Notes: generated by a model not told the origin, from the letters alone. A DNA stretch of 63,896 nucleotides from CAYTLW01 sp964438735 (GCA_964438735.1 CAYTLW010000033.1:1-63896), one strand, 5' to 3'. Positions 41,128-50,324 are shown, counted from the stretch's first letter. Program-made: numbers and translations.

Positions 41128-44100
41128 ATGGCAAGCGACATTCATGGATTGGGAATCGACATCGGCTCGACCAACGTCAAGCTGGTGCAGCTGGGCGACA
41201 ACGGACTCGGCAAACAGGGCCTCATCGCGCACGACGGTGACGTGCCGGCTGCGGTCAGGCGCCTGTTCGACGACCTGGGCGTGCAGTCGGGCAATGGCAC
41301 GCGGGTGCTGGTGACCGGCAACGAGGGTCGACATCGGCTCGCCGTCGGCGCGGTGATCGCTGCAGAGGCGGTCGAGGCGGGTCTGGCGGCGCTGTCGCTC
41401 AAGCCCAACGCCGTCGTGTCCATGGGCGGTGAGGACCTGGTTCTGTACGGCCTGGACGAGCACGGGCGGGTCATCAACACCTGGTCGGGCAACAAGTGCG
41501 CCTCCGGCACCGGCGAGTTCTTCCGCCAGCAGATGGGCCGGATGAACCTGGACCTGGAGGGCGCAGCGCGTGCCTGTTGCGACGCCAGCGTGCACAAGCT
41601 GAGCGCCCGCTGCAGCGTGTTCATGAAGTCGGACTGCACCCACAGGCTCAACAAGGGCGAATCCACCAAGGGCGACATCGCACTGTCGCTGAGCCGGGTC
41701 ATGGCCGACAAGGTCTCGGACTTCCTGGTCAAGGCGCGCCTGGTGGAAGGCCAGGTGGCGCTGGTCGGCGGGGTCACCAGCAACAACTTCCTGGTCGCAT
41801 TCCTGCGCCAATCCTGGCCCGACATCGATTTTGTGGTCCCGGAACAAGCCCCATGGTTCGAGGCCTTTGGCGCTGCCTGCCTGGCCGGCGATCGGGGCAC
41901 CCAATTGCCGCCCGTGGAGGCGTTGGTGCGCGACGAGGCGCATCGCAGTCACGAGTTCTATTCGCCACTGGATACGGCCGCCGAACTGGTCCGGCACGCC
42001 AAGTCCATGCGCGGCACATTTGATCCAGATGCCGAGTACATCCTCGGTGTCGACGGCGGCTCGACCACCACCAAGGTGACCCTGGTACGGGCCGATACGC
42101 TCGAGATCGTCGCCGACCACTATGGACGTACCCACGGCGACCCCGTCGCGGCGCTCAAGGTGGGCCTGCGTGAGGTGCTCAAGCAGCTCGACGGCGCGCG
42201 CCCCATGGTGGTGTTGTCTGCGGCCACCGGCAGCTCGCGCGAGCTGCTGGGCGTGTTCCTGGAGACGCCCGGGGTCTACAACGAGATCATCGCCCACACG
42301 GTCGGCACCACGTACTTCGAGCCGGACGTGGACACGATCTTCGAGATCGGCGGCCAGGACGCCAAGTACGTGCTCATCAACAACGGCGTACCCATCGACT
42401 ACGCCATGAACGAGGCCTGCTCCGCCGGCACAGGTTCTTTCCTCGAAGAATCCGCTCGCGGCGACCTGAACATCGGCACCGCGCCCGAGATCGGGCCCAT
42501 CGCCATGGACGCCACCGGGCCGCTCAAGTTTGGCGAGCATTGTTCCGCGTTCATCAACTCCGACATCCGCAAGGCCATCGGTGAGGGCAACGGCCGCTCC
42601 AACATCGTGGCGGGCCTGGTGTTCTCGATCGTCGCCAACTACCTCAACCGCGTGGTGGGCAATCGTCGCATCGGCGGCGCCATCGCCCTGCAGGGCGGCG
42701 TGGCCAAGAACCCGGCCGTGCCGCTGGCTTTCGCCCAGATGACCGGTAAACCCATCCTGGTACCGGCCGATCCCGAGCTCATGGGCTGCTTCGGCGTCGC
42801 CCGCATGGTCAAGGGCAAATGCGACGACGGGCTGTTGGAGCGCGGCGACTGGGACCTGGAGGCGCTGCTCGACAAGGAGATCACCTACCACAAGACGTTC
42901 ACCTGCAAGTCGTGCGAAAACGTCTGCGAGATCCGCAACCTCGAGGTCGATTCCAGGCGCTATCCCTTCGGCGGACGCTGCAGCAAGTACACCAATCGAC
43001 GCAAGAAGCGGAAGGTCAAGGACAAGGACTTCACCGACTGGAGCGCGGTCCGCCACGAGATGATGTTCACCGAGCGAGCGCCGGATCCGGCCACCTTCGT
43101 ACAGCGATGCGACACGGTGGTCGGCGTGCCGACGGCGCTCTCGGTGCACTCGCTCTGGCCGCTCTACAGCTGGTTCTTCCATACGCTTGGGGTTCCGGTG
43201 AAGCGCTCGAACAAGATCGCCCCGGAGGGCATCGCACGCCTCGAAAGCAGCTACTGCTACCCCATGGAGATCGCCCACGGCGCCCTGCAGAACGTGCTCG
43301 ACGACGGCGTGGACAAGGTCTTCCTGCCCCACTTCCGCGACATGCCGTCGCTCGAGGAGGGCGAGGTACACGCCTGCACCTGTCCGCTCACCCAGGGCCT
43401 GCCCTACGTCGCCCGGCACGCCTTCGGGCTGGAAGATGAGCGCATCCTGCGGCCCATCGTGACCTTCAAACACGGCTGGAAATCCGGCGCCGAGGAGTTC
43501 GTCAAGGTCGCCGAGCAGCTGGGATTCAGCGCCGAGGAAGGCGAGGTCGCCTTTGATGCCGCCATCTGGCAGATGCAACGTTTCACCGCCGCCTGGCGCC
43601 AGAAAGGCCGCGAGCTGATGGCCGAGATCGAGGCCAATCCAGACCGCGTCTACGTCGCCCTGCTGGGTCGGCCCTACAACGCCTTCACCCGCGACGCCAA
43701 CATGGGCATCCCACGCAAGTTCACCTCGCAAGGGGTGACGGTGGTGCCCTACGAGCTGATCTTCCAGGAGTCGGACGACATCTTCCCGTACATGTACTGG
43801 TACTACGGCCAGCAGAACATGCGCGCGGTGCGTCGAGTGCGACAGGTGCCCAATCTCTTCCTTTGCTGGATCAGCAACTTCTCCTGTGCGCCCGACTCGT
43901 TCATGTTGCACTACATCCGCTGGATGATGGGCGACAAGCCCTACCTGGTGCTGGAGATCGACTCCCACTCCGCCGACGCCGGCATCGACACCCGCGTCGA
44001 GGCCTTCCTGGACATCGTCGAGAGCTATCGCCTGCACGTCACCCCGACGCCGCCGGGCGATGAGACACGGCGGTACTCGGTGGCGCACAAGGAGGAGTTC

Positions 44101-45381
44101 TGCGACGTGGTCGACCGGGTCACCGGCGAGACGATCGACATCCGCGACCCCCGGGTCCGCGTGTTCTGGCCATCCATGGGCGACTATGCCGCCAGCGCCG
44201 CATCGCGCGCCGCTTCCATGCGCGGCATCCGCTCCATGCACATGCCGCCCGGCGACGTGGAGAGCACCCAGTTGGCCCGCAAGGTGGCCTCTGGCAAGGA
44301 GTGCATCCCCACCCTGCTGGTCCTGGGCCAGATCCTGCGCCTGCTGCGCGACAATCCGCCCAACCGTCCGGGCGAAATCATGCTCTTCGTGGTGCCATCG
44401 ACCCTCGGTCCTTGCCGCACCGGCCAGTACCACGTCTTCTTCGACCGACTCTTCGAAGAGATGGGCTGGGATAACGTCGTGCTCATGGTCGGCAGCTCGG
44501 AGGAGTCCTACCGCGAGCTGGGTCCGACCTACACCCGCGACTTCTGGCGCGGCATGGTCATGGCCGACCTCTTCGTCGACATCCGCATCGGCGCCCGCCT
44601 GACGGCCACCGATGCAGACGCCGCGGCCGCCGAAGTGGACGCCATCTGGGACGAGATGCTCGACGCCATGGCCGAGGGCACCAAAGCCCTGGACAAGGCC
44701 CTGGCACGGGCCGGCAAGCGACTTGGCGCCATCCCACGCGCCCGCGACATCGAAGACGTGCCACGCGCGCTGGTCGTCGGCGAGATCTATGTCCGCCGGG
44801 ATGACTTCTCCATCGACGAGGTGCGCGAGTTCCTGGTCGCCCGCGGCGTCTACCCCAAGGTCACCGGCCTGACCGAGTGGATCTGGTACACCGACTACGC
44901 CCGCAAGCTCCTGCTCGAACAGCGGCGCGAACGGGACGGCCTGGCCGCCACCATCACCGGCGGCGGAATCAAAGAGGAGTTCTGGTACCACGTCGAGAAG
45001 GTCTGGAAGGCGCGCGTCGAAAACGGCATCCGCAAGCACCTGCTACCCACCGGACTGATCATCGACGCTCCGCACGGCATGAAGCGCATCATCGACGGCG
45101 CCAAGGACGAGTTCTTCGACCCGGCCCTGGAGTCCGAAGCGACCGTATCCAGCGCAGTCGCCGCCGCCGCCATGGAACAAGGCTTCGACGGCGTGGTCAT
45201 CATCATGCCCTTCGCCTGCCTGCCCGGGCGCCTCATCGAAGGCGTCTTCGCCCCCTGGGCCCGCAAGCGAGGCCTGCCAGTCATCGCCCTGGAAAACGAC
45301 GGCCAGCCCTACCCACCCAACGTGATCTCCAGGCTGGACGTGTTCTCCCACAACGTGGTGCGTCATCAGGCGGCGTCATAA
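41128..45381 (+). CDS. Large (R)-2-hydroxyacyl-CoA dehydratase activase-type protein (BadF/BadG/BcrA/BcrD ATPase, two ASKHA domains plus dehydratase-like region)
   Basis: A 1417-residue cytoplasmic protein. ASKHA domain 1 (about 5-270) has GIDIGSTNVKLV and the switch KCASGTGEFF. ASKHA domain 2 (about 310-560) has VDGGSTTTKVTLV, IGGQDAKYVLINNG and EACSAGTGSFLEE; that Cys is where the single [4Fe-4S] cluster binds in HgdC-type activators. Region 3 (from about 590) is of DUF2229 type, with a CKSCENVC cluster and a later GGRCSKY. The C-terminal half resembles dehydratase subunits (SSYCYPMEIAHGAL; CTCPLTQGLPY; GPCRTGQYHVFF). Characterised small activators use ATP to push an electron into a dehydratase; these long fused proteins are widespread but uncharacterised. 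No separate dehydratase gene is nearby. The start is the ATG at 41128. A near-identical pair of repeats follows directly after the stop. Confidence 0.85.
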   Translation: MASDIHGLGIDIGSTNVKLVQLGDNGLGKQGLIAHDGDVPAAVRRLFDDLGVQSGNGTRVLVTGNEGRHRLAVGAVIAAEAVEAGLAALSLKPNAVVSMGGEDLVLYGLDEHGRVINTWSGNKCASGTGEFFRQQMGRMNLDLEGAARACCDASVHKLSARCSVFMKSDCTHRLNKGESTKGDIALSLSRVMADKVSDFLVKARLVEGQVALVGGVTSNNFLVAFLRQSWPDIDFVVPEQAPWFEAFGAACLAGDRGTQLPPVEALVRDEAHRSHEFYSPLDTAAELVRHAKSMRGTFDPDAEYILGVDGGSTTTKVTLVRADTLEIVADHYGRTHGDPVAALKVGLREVLKQLDGARPMVVLSAATGSSRELLGVFLETPGVYNEIIAHTVGTTYFEPDVDTIFEIGGQDAKYVLINNGVPIDYAMNEACSAGTGSFLEESARGDLNIGTAPEIGPIAMDATGPLKFGEHCSAFINSDIRKAIGEGNGRSNIVAGLVFSIVANYLNRVVGNRRIGGAIALQGGVAKNPAVPLAFAQMTGKPILVPADPELMGCFGVARMVKGKCDDGLLERGDWDLEALLDKEITYHKTFTCKSCENVCEIRNLEVDSRRYPFGGRCSKYTNRRKKRKVKDKDFTDWSAVRHEMMFTERAPDPATFVQRCDTVVGVPTALSVHSLWPLYSWFFHTLGVPVKRSNKIAPEGIARLESSYCYPMEIAHGALQNVLDDGVDKVFLPHFRDMPSLEEGEVHACTCPLTQGLPYVARHAFGLEDERILRPIVTFKHGWKSGAEEFVKVAEQLGFSAEEGEVAFDAAIWQMQRFTAAWRQKGRELMAEIEANPDRVYVALLGRPYNAFTRDANMGIPRKFTSQGVTVVPYELIFQESDDIFPYMYWYYGQQNMRAVRRVRQVPNLFLCWISNFSCAPDSFMLHYIRWMMGDKPYLVLEIDSHSADAGIDTRVEAFLDIVESYRLHVTPTPPGDETRRYSVAHKEEFCDVVDRVTGETIDIRDPRVRVFWPSMGDYAASAASRAASMRGIRSMHMPPGDVESTQLARKVASGKECIPTLLVLGQILRLLRDNPPNRPGEIMLFVVPSTLGPCRTGQYHVFFDRLFEEMGWDNVVLMVGSSEESYRELGPTYTRDFWRGMVMADLFVDIRIGARLTATDADAAAAEVDAIWDEMLDAMAEGTKALDKALARAGKRLGAIPRARDIEDVPRALVVGEIYVRRDDFSIDEVREFLVARGVYPKVTGLTEWIWYTDYARKLLLEQRRERDGLAATITGGGIKEEFWYHVEKVWKARVENGIRKHLLPTGLIIDAPHGMKRIIDGAKDEFFDPALESEATVSSAVAAAAMEQGFDGVVIIMPFACLPGRLIEGVFAPWARKRGLPVIALENDGQPYPPNVISRLDVFSHNVVRHQAAS

Positions 45382-45382
45382 C

Positions 45383-45415
45383 GAGGGTCAGGTATTGACA
45401 CTTGACACCTTTTGC
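45383..45415 (+). repeat. Dispersed repeat copy A (GAGGGTCAGGTATTGACACT...)
   Basis: This is a 33-bp copy of the dispersed family, starting two bases after the stop codon of the activase gene. The core is GGGTCAGGTATTGACACTTG followed by ACACCTTTTGC. It lies in tandem with copy B, 31 bp further on, between two convergent genes. Confidence 0.85.
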
Positions 45416-45446
45416 GCTGAACGGCCCACTGAACCCAATCGCCCCA

Positions 45447-45479
45447 GAGGGTCAGGTATTGACACTTGACATCTTTTGG
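45447..45479 (+). repeat. Dispersed repeat copy B
   Basis: A second direct copy, differing from A at one core position (ACATCTTTTGG in place of ACACCTTTTGC). The spacer A-B contains GGCCCACTGAACCCAATCGC, loosely similar to the spacer of the C-D pair, so the pair may be one larger element of about 97 bp. Confidence 0.85.
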
Positions 45480-45502
45480 AGCGAGGGGCCCGGTCATTCT
45501 TA

Positions 45503-48232
45503 CTACGGGCCGGGCTTCAGCTTGATGGTCAGCTTGAAGCCCCCGTGCCATTGCAGGGAGTTGCTGTCGACGACCAGCAAGTGCGCACCACCGGCGGTCG
45601 CGGTGTAGTCGACCACGTTGGGCACGCCCACCACCAACGGCTGACCCTTGAGCGTCGACTTGGCGCAGGCCGAACTGAGCTTGGGGCCGTTACACTGCTT
45701 TGGCGCCAGAAACGCGCGTGCGGGAAAGTCGACAGTGAGCGTCACCGTGTAGGTCTGGCCCTGTTTGAGGTCGAATTCGTAATACAGCTGCGGCCCATCG
45801 AGCCACCATCCGCTCTTGCAGCTCAACGCCTTGCCGAACTCGTCAGGGGCGAAAGTCGTGGTGCCTTCAGCCTTGGCGACGCCTGCAGCGAAGTCGAGTT
45901 TCTGCGCCTTGTTGCAGGTCGTGTTGACCGCCGGTTTGAAGCCAGGATTCTTGGTCTCGACGTTGGCGTGGTTGGCCAGCCAGCTCAGAATCGCCACAGC
46001 CACGGCTTTGGCGTATTTCTCCCTGTCTGCGACTTTGGCCATCAGAGAGAAATGAGTCTCGATCTGCAGGCCGTCGATGGCCCCCCCCATCGCGCTGCCA
46101 TGACGCTGTGTATTGTAGCCGCCATTGAAGTAGGGCTTGCCAGCAGGATGCGGCGTGCCGGGCGAGGGCACCGCAGCGTAACTGTTGGCGTTCAGAGAAG
46201 CGCCAATACTCTTGGGACCGCGCAGCAAAGCGCTGTGCTTGGCGCCTGACCACGTGGCCATGGACCGGATCGACGACTTGCTGACCAGCTGGGCAGCGTC
46301 GAGGGCAGCGTCCTTGCCGGCCAACTCCTTGGACGACAACCGGTAGCCCAGCTCGGCGTTCGGCGTGCTGTGGCCGTGCGTATGCATGTCGATATACAGG
46401 CCCTTGCCACAGCGCGCGGTGATGTCTGCCGCCGCCTTGTCGATGAATTCATGGAACTGTTCCCACGCCTTGTTGGCCTGGGGGCTGCCGGTGGATGCGT
46501 CCTCCTTGGTCCGATTGGCGTCCAGCTTGATGCGATGCAGACGATTGACGATGACCGAGGGCATGCGGCCGGTCGCCAGGGCGAGTTCCCGGGCGATCAA
46601 CCAGGTGGTCTCGCGACTGTTGCTGTCGTTCTTGATGTTGCCGGTCTTGCGATCGGGTATCGACTTCGGCTTCAACGGCCCGCCATGGGGCGAACTGAGG
46701 ATCACCGGCAGGGTGCCGGGATGGTACTTGATGTACTGGTGCTCCCCAAAGGTGGCGAACTGGCTGCCATTGTCGCCTGCCCCGGCTGATTTGCAGACAC
46801 AGGCAGCTGCGGTCTTGGCGGGACCGTGTTTGCAGCCCTTGACGTTGTCACAGAGGTCGGTGGTGCAGTTGGTGCCGTCGTCGCAGAGATTGAGCGGGCC
46901 CGGGGTGCACGTCCCATCGACGCAAGAGTCCGCCACGGTACACGGCAGTCCATCTGCGTCGCAGGGCTTCTTGTTGGGCGCGAAGGTGAACCCGCATTTG
47001 CCGGTCTGGGGCACGCACTCATTCGTCTTGCAGGGACCGTTCTGGGAAGCGTCGCACTTGATGAGGCTCTTCGGATCGATCTTGCACTGCGTGCCGCACG
47101 CTTTTCCGGATTTGTCGCAATACAAGGAGCCGTTGCAGTAGTTGCCGTCGTCTTTGCCTTTGCAGTCAGCGTTGACGATGCAACCGCAGCAGTTGATGCC
47201 GGCCAGGCATGTCCCTCCCTTGCAGGTGTCGCCCGCGGTGCAGAGGTTGCCATCGTCGCAGGGGCTGCCGTTTTGTGGCACCTGCACGCATCCTTGCGAA
47301 GGGACGCACTTGTCCTGCGTACACGCATTGCCGTCGTCGCAGGTCGGTGGGCTCGATCCAACGCACTTGCCGCTCTGGCACTGGCTCTTCGTGGTGCACG
47401 GGTCGCCATCGTCGCAGCCCCCATCGGCTGGCTTGTGCGTGCAACCTGACTTTGAGATGCACGCGTCGACGGTGCAGGGCTGGGCGTCATCGCACGGATT
47501 GACCGGCCCTGGCAGGCACTTGCCCTTGCCATCACAGGCGTCGGGTGTCGTGCAGAGGTCGTCGTCCGCGTTGCAGGTCGTCGCCGCCGGCAGGGGCGCC
47601 ACCTGGCAGGCGCCAGCGACGCACATCGCCTGGGTGCATTGGCCGCCACCTTCGCAGGGCTGACCCGTTGCACATGAGGGCGCAGAGTCAGCGGCCACCT
47701 CACCGTCGCCGCCTGCGGACGACATGGAATCCGCGACCATGTCCATGGACACCGCGTCGGTTCCTGGCGTGCCATCATCAGCGACCACATCTTCGGCCAC
47801 CGTGTCGGTTCCTGGTGTGCCGTCATCAGCGACCACGTCCACGGCCTGCGCGTCGTCTGCCGGCGTCCCGGAATCGGAGACGATGTCTTTGGCCGCTGCG
47901 TCATCCACCCCGGTGCCGGAATCAAAGACGACGTCATCGGCGACCGCATCGCTCGCCGCCGTCCCGGAATCGGAGACGACGTCATGGTCTGACGCATCGA
48001 CAGTGCCCTGCACGTCGGCCACCGTGGTGGCGTCTGACACGACAACATCCTGGTCGATGGCTGTATCTGATTCACCCGCCCCTTGTTTGGCGGTCTGCTC
48101 CGGCTCCGAAGAACAGCCCCACGAAATGGTCATGCCGATCGACCAGACGAGGCACAGCCCGCAGACCGTCAACGTGCGGGGCTCGCGGCTGGACGCCGCC
48201 CAATCAACGCGGTGTGGCCGGGCTCTTGTCAC
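45503..48232 (-). CDS. Cys-rich lipoprotein with N-formylglutamate-amidohydrolase-like head and PPC-like domain
   Basis: A 909-residue protein from GTG 48232, six bases after the stop of the upstream gene. The signal region ends IGMTISWGCSSEP (Cys about 40), followed by an acidic linker of DDGTPGTDTVAEDVV-type repeats. The Cys stalk (about 165-480) has CDDGxxCT units and one CNGSLYCDK unit. Residues about 495-755 are a metal-hydrolase head of the N-formylglutamate amidohydrolase (HutG/FGase) superfamily: VILSSPHGGPL, VIVNRLHRIKLDANR, LYIDMHTHGHS, LQIETHFSLM. Residues about 765-909 look like a pre-peptidase C-terminal (PPC) beta domain (CNKAQKLDF ... YYEFDLKQGQTYTVTLTVD). A surface or periplasmic amidase or peptide hydrolase is likely; true histidine catabolism is not supported, as no hut genes are adjacent. 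Confidence 0.8.
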   Translation of the reverse strand: MTRARPHRVDWAASSREPRTLTVCGLCLVWSIGMTISWGCSSEPEQTAKQGAGESDTAIDQDVVVSDATTVADVQGTVDASDHDVVSDSGTAASDAVADDVVFDSGTGVDDAAAKDIVSDSGTPADDAQAVDVVADDGTPGTDTVAEDVVADDGTPGTDAVSMDMVADSMSSAGGDGEVAADSAPSCATGQPCEGGGQCTQAMCVAGACQVAPLPAATTCNADDDLCTTPDACDGKGKCLPGPVNPCDDAQPCTVDACISKSGCTHKPADGGCDDGDPCTTKSQCQSGKCVGSSPPTCDDGNACTQDKCVPSQGCVQVPQNGSPCDDGNLCTAGDTCKGGTCLAGINCCGCIVNADCKGKDDGNYCNGSLYCDKSGKACGTQCKIDPKSLIKCDASQNGPCKTNECVPQTGKCGFTFAPNKKPCDADGLPCTVADSCVDGTCTPGPLNLCDDGTNCTTDLCDNVKGCKHGPAKTAAACVCKSAGAGDNGSQFATFGEHQYIKYHPGTLPVILSSPHGGPLKPKSIPDRKTGNIKNDSNSRETTWLIARELALATGRMPSVIVNRLHRIKLDANRTKEDASTGSPQANKAWEQFHEFIDKAAADITARCGKGLYIDMHTHGHSTPNAELGYRLSSKELAGKDAALDAAQLVSKSSIRSMATWSGAKHSALLRGPKSIGASLNANSYAAVPSPGTPHPAGKPYFNGGYNTQRHGSAMGGAIDGLQIETHFSLMAKVADREKYAKAVAVAILSWLANHANVETKNPGFKPAVNTTCNKAQKLDFAAGVAKAEGTTTFAPDEFGKALSCKSGWWLDGPQLYYEFDLKQGQTYTVTLTVDFPARAFLAPKQCNGPKLSSACAKSTLKGQPLVVGVPNVVDYTATAGGAHLLVVDSNSLQWHGGFKLTIKLKPGP

Positions 48233-48238
48233 GAGGAC

Positions 48239-50212
48239 CTACTTCTTTGGGTAGATGAGCAACTTGAACACTTCGCCGCGGCCCGTCGTCGGGCAGATCG
48301 GGTACAGCAACGCCGGCTGCGGCAACATCCCGCTATTGATGCCGGTCGGGATCTTGCCCAGCGTGACCGACTGCATCCCCTTGATGCCGGTCTCCTTGAC
48401 CTGCGAGCCGTGCGTGACGACTCCCTTGCTGGCGACATCCGGCACGTCCCCGCCAGCGAATTTCACCAGGCTCTGCACGCCGTCAATCGTGTCCTTGACC
48501 GCCTTGGCGGCTTTCCAGAGATCCTTGCCCTTGAGGTCTTTGAACTTGGGAATGCCGCCAATGGCCAACTTGATGCCGTTGAGCAAGGCGCCAGTGACCA
48601 CGGGCGTGACCAGGATCGCCGTGCAGCTGCCGTCAGTGGCCCACTTGTCGCCCCAGAGCACAATCGTGGTGCCCTGGTGGACCACGTTGTTGTAGCCGAC
48701 CTGCAGGCTGTTGATGACCGGCCCACCGGCATCTGGTGGAAACGCCTTCTCGAGAATGTCCGCCAGCAGCAGCGTGGCTGCCATCTGGCCCGTCTGCCAT
48801 GCGACCTCTTTGAGCAACCCGGTATAGCTCGGCACCGAAGACAGGATGTACTGCACACCCATGGTGATGGTCAGATCGATCAGCGTCCAACAGCTCGCAC
48901 ATCCTGGTGGCGGCGGTTTCGGCGGCTTGGCCAGCAGTTGCTCCATCAAGGCCTGATGCGCTTGCACAACCGCGACCAGTTCCCCTGCGATAAGTTGGTC
49001 CAGTTCACTCAAAGATTTACGAACTTGCAGCGGGGACGGAGCCAGCGCGCTCATCTTTGCCAGGCTGGCCTTCAGTTGTTCGTCGGCTTTGGCCAGGGCG
49101 GCCAGGTCCACGGCATCGGGCTTGGCTGGTTTGACGGCAGCGACGGCGGCCTTCATCTGCAGCAAGGCGGCCTCTACGTCCTTGAGCGATGCGGCCCACG
49201 CGACGTCGTCGTTGGCGCCCTTGAGACCGGCCTTCTCGCAGGTGGCCACGGACGGCAGCTTGGCGCCCTTGGGCAGCAGGACGCTGTCGGTGCTGATGAA
49301 ACCAACGGTGAGATCCACGCCGGTCTTGATGAGCGCGGCGTGTGCGGCTTCTTGTGCCTTGGTGTCCTTTTTGGCGTGGGCGTCCAGCAGGTCCGAGACA
49401 TGTGCGGAGGACGCAGCCAGCCCCGCCGCCGTCTTGGCCATCGCCGTGTCGACCGTGGCTTCGGAGACGACGAATGACGCCTTGGCGTTCAGGCCGAGCG
49501 TGGCCGATTTGCAGGTCGCTTCGTAGGCGCCGGGTTTGGGGAAGGTCCACGTGTTGTCCTTCTTGGTAGCGTCCTTGGCGCTCACCGCGAGGACGAGATC
49601 GGCCGGGGTGGGCTGAACGACCCCCTTGTCGTCGATGTGGCTGCAGGTAGCGGCGAGCAGGCCGCCATCGTCAGCGGTCTCGAGGATGATGGAACTGAGG
49701 CTGAGGCGGAGTTTCGGCGTGGCGGCCGGCTGGGTGGTGTCGGCTGGACCCGTGACCGTGTCCGTGCCCGTGACCGTGTCCGTGACCGTGTCCGTGTCCG
49801 TGACCGTGTCCGTGACCGTGTCCGTGTCCGCGTCCGGGGCCGAGTCCGCGTCCGGGGGGGGACCCGTGCGGGGGGGGCGGCCCGTGCGCGCGTCCGTGTG
49901 CGTGGGCGGGTCGTGGTCCGTGACCGTGACCGTGTCCGTGTCTGTGACCGTGTCTGTGCCCGTGACCGTGTCTGTGCCCGTGACCGTGTCTGTGCCCGTG
50001 ACCGTGTCTGCGACCGTGTCTGTGCCCGTGCCCGCGTCTGTGACCGCTGTCATATCCGCGAGCGAGTCTGCACCGGCCCCGGCCGCATCCGACTGGGTGC
50101 CGGCCGAGGTCTGTCCCCGGCCGCTCGTGGCGCATCCCGCCGCAGTCGCAATCACGAAGGTCAGCAGCACCGCCGCATGTACACCAGCGGGTCGTGATGG
50201 GTAGTTGCGCAT
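48239..50212 (-). CDS. Lipoprotein with Thr/Asp/Val repeat linker and conserved uncharacterised body
   Basis: A 657-residue protein starting MRNYPSRPAGVHAAVLLTFV, with lipobox TAAGC. Residues about 45-160 are low complexity: TGTDTVTGTDTVT units broken by a Pro-rich stretch (RPPRTGPPPDADSAPDAD) coded across two 8-base C runs. Residues about 165-250 form a beta-rich, Ig-like region (LSSIILETADDGGLLAATC ... KPGAYEATCKSA). Residues about 260-430 are an alpha-helical stretch with Ala/Lys/Leu, likely coiled coil. After a PPKPPPPGCASCW junction, about 455-657, is a region with hydrophobic helices (ILSSVPSYTGLLKEVAWQTG). No family recognised. GGAGG lies five bases before the ATG at 50212. It is followed at six bases by the amidohydrolase-type lipoprotein, so the two are probably one operon. 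Confidence 0.7.
   Translation of the reverse strand: MRNYPSRPAGVHAAVLLTFVIATAAGCATSGRGQTSAGTQSDAAGAGADSLADMTAVTDAGTGTDTVADTVTGTDTVTGTDTVTGTDTVTDTDTVTVTDHDPPTHTDARTGRPPRTGPPPDADSAPDADTDTVTDTVTDTDTVTDTVTGTDTVTGPADTTQPAATPKLRLSLSSIILETADDGGLLAATCSHIDDKGVVQPTPADLVLAVSAKDATKKDNTWTFPKPGAYEATCKSATLGLNAKASFVVSEATVDTAMAKTAAGLAASSAHVSDLLDAHAKKDTKAQEAAHAALIKTGVDLTVGFISTDSVLLPKGAKLPSVATCEKAGLKGANDDVAWAASLKDVEAALLQMKAAVAAVKPAKPDAVDLAALAKADEQLKASLAKMSALAPSPLQVRKSLSELDQLIAGELVAVVQAHQALMEQLLAKPPKPPPPGCASCWTLIDLTITMGVQYILSSVPSYTGLLKEVAWQTGQMAATLLLADILEKAFPPDAGGPVINSLQVGYNNVVHQGTTIVLWGDKWATDGSCTAILVTPVVTGALLNGIKLAIGGIPKFKDLKGKDLWKAAKAVKDTIDGVQSLVKFAGGDVPDVASKGVVTHGSQVKETGIKGMQSVTLGKIPTGINSGMLPQPALLYPICPTTGRGEVFKLLIYPKK
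49740..50052 (-). repeat. 18-bp coding minisatellite with two G8 tracts
   Basis: On the plus strand, gtgaccgtgtctgtgccc units repeat almost exactly at 49935-50035, and related gtgaccgtgtccgtg units fill 49745-49835. Between them, G8 runs lie at 49854-49861 and 49870-49877. The reading frame of the lipoprotein is open through the whole block in this sequence. Confidence 0.85.
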
Positions 50213-50259
50213 GGGGTCCTCCAGACTCGCTGCCAGTATGGCTGAAGCGCCTCGGGGTT

Positions 50260-50290
50260 CAAAAGGTGTCAAGTGTCAATACCTGACCCC
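50260..50290 (-). repeat. Dispersed repeat copy C
   Basis: The reverse complement of the A-type core, AAAAGGTGTCAAGTGTCAAT then ACCTGACCCC on the plus strand. It sits upstream of the lipoprotein gene start at 50212 and pairs with copy D, 34 bp away. Confidence 0.85.
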
Positions 50291-50324
50291 ATTTTCGGAG
50301 GGCTTTCAGTTGTGCGAATGGGCC

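Noticed and set aside
41068..45039. A 1323-codon open frame on the minus strand opposite the activase gene
   Set aside because: It is a shadow created by GC-rich codon bias. The plus-strand frame has all the family motifs and a sensible start; the antisense translation has none.
45503..48232. A histidine-utilisation gene (hutG) by the amidohydrolase domain
   Set aside because: The enzyme domain sits on a lipoprotein with a Cys stalk, and no other hut gene is nearby; only the fold family is supported.
49854..49877. A frameshift in the 657-residue lipoprotein at the G8 runs
   Set aside because: The frame is open on both sides and the C-terminal half has sensible composition, so the sequence as given is taken as intact. 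Kept only as a possible slippage site.
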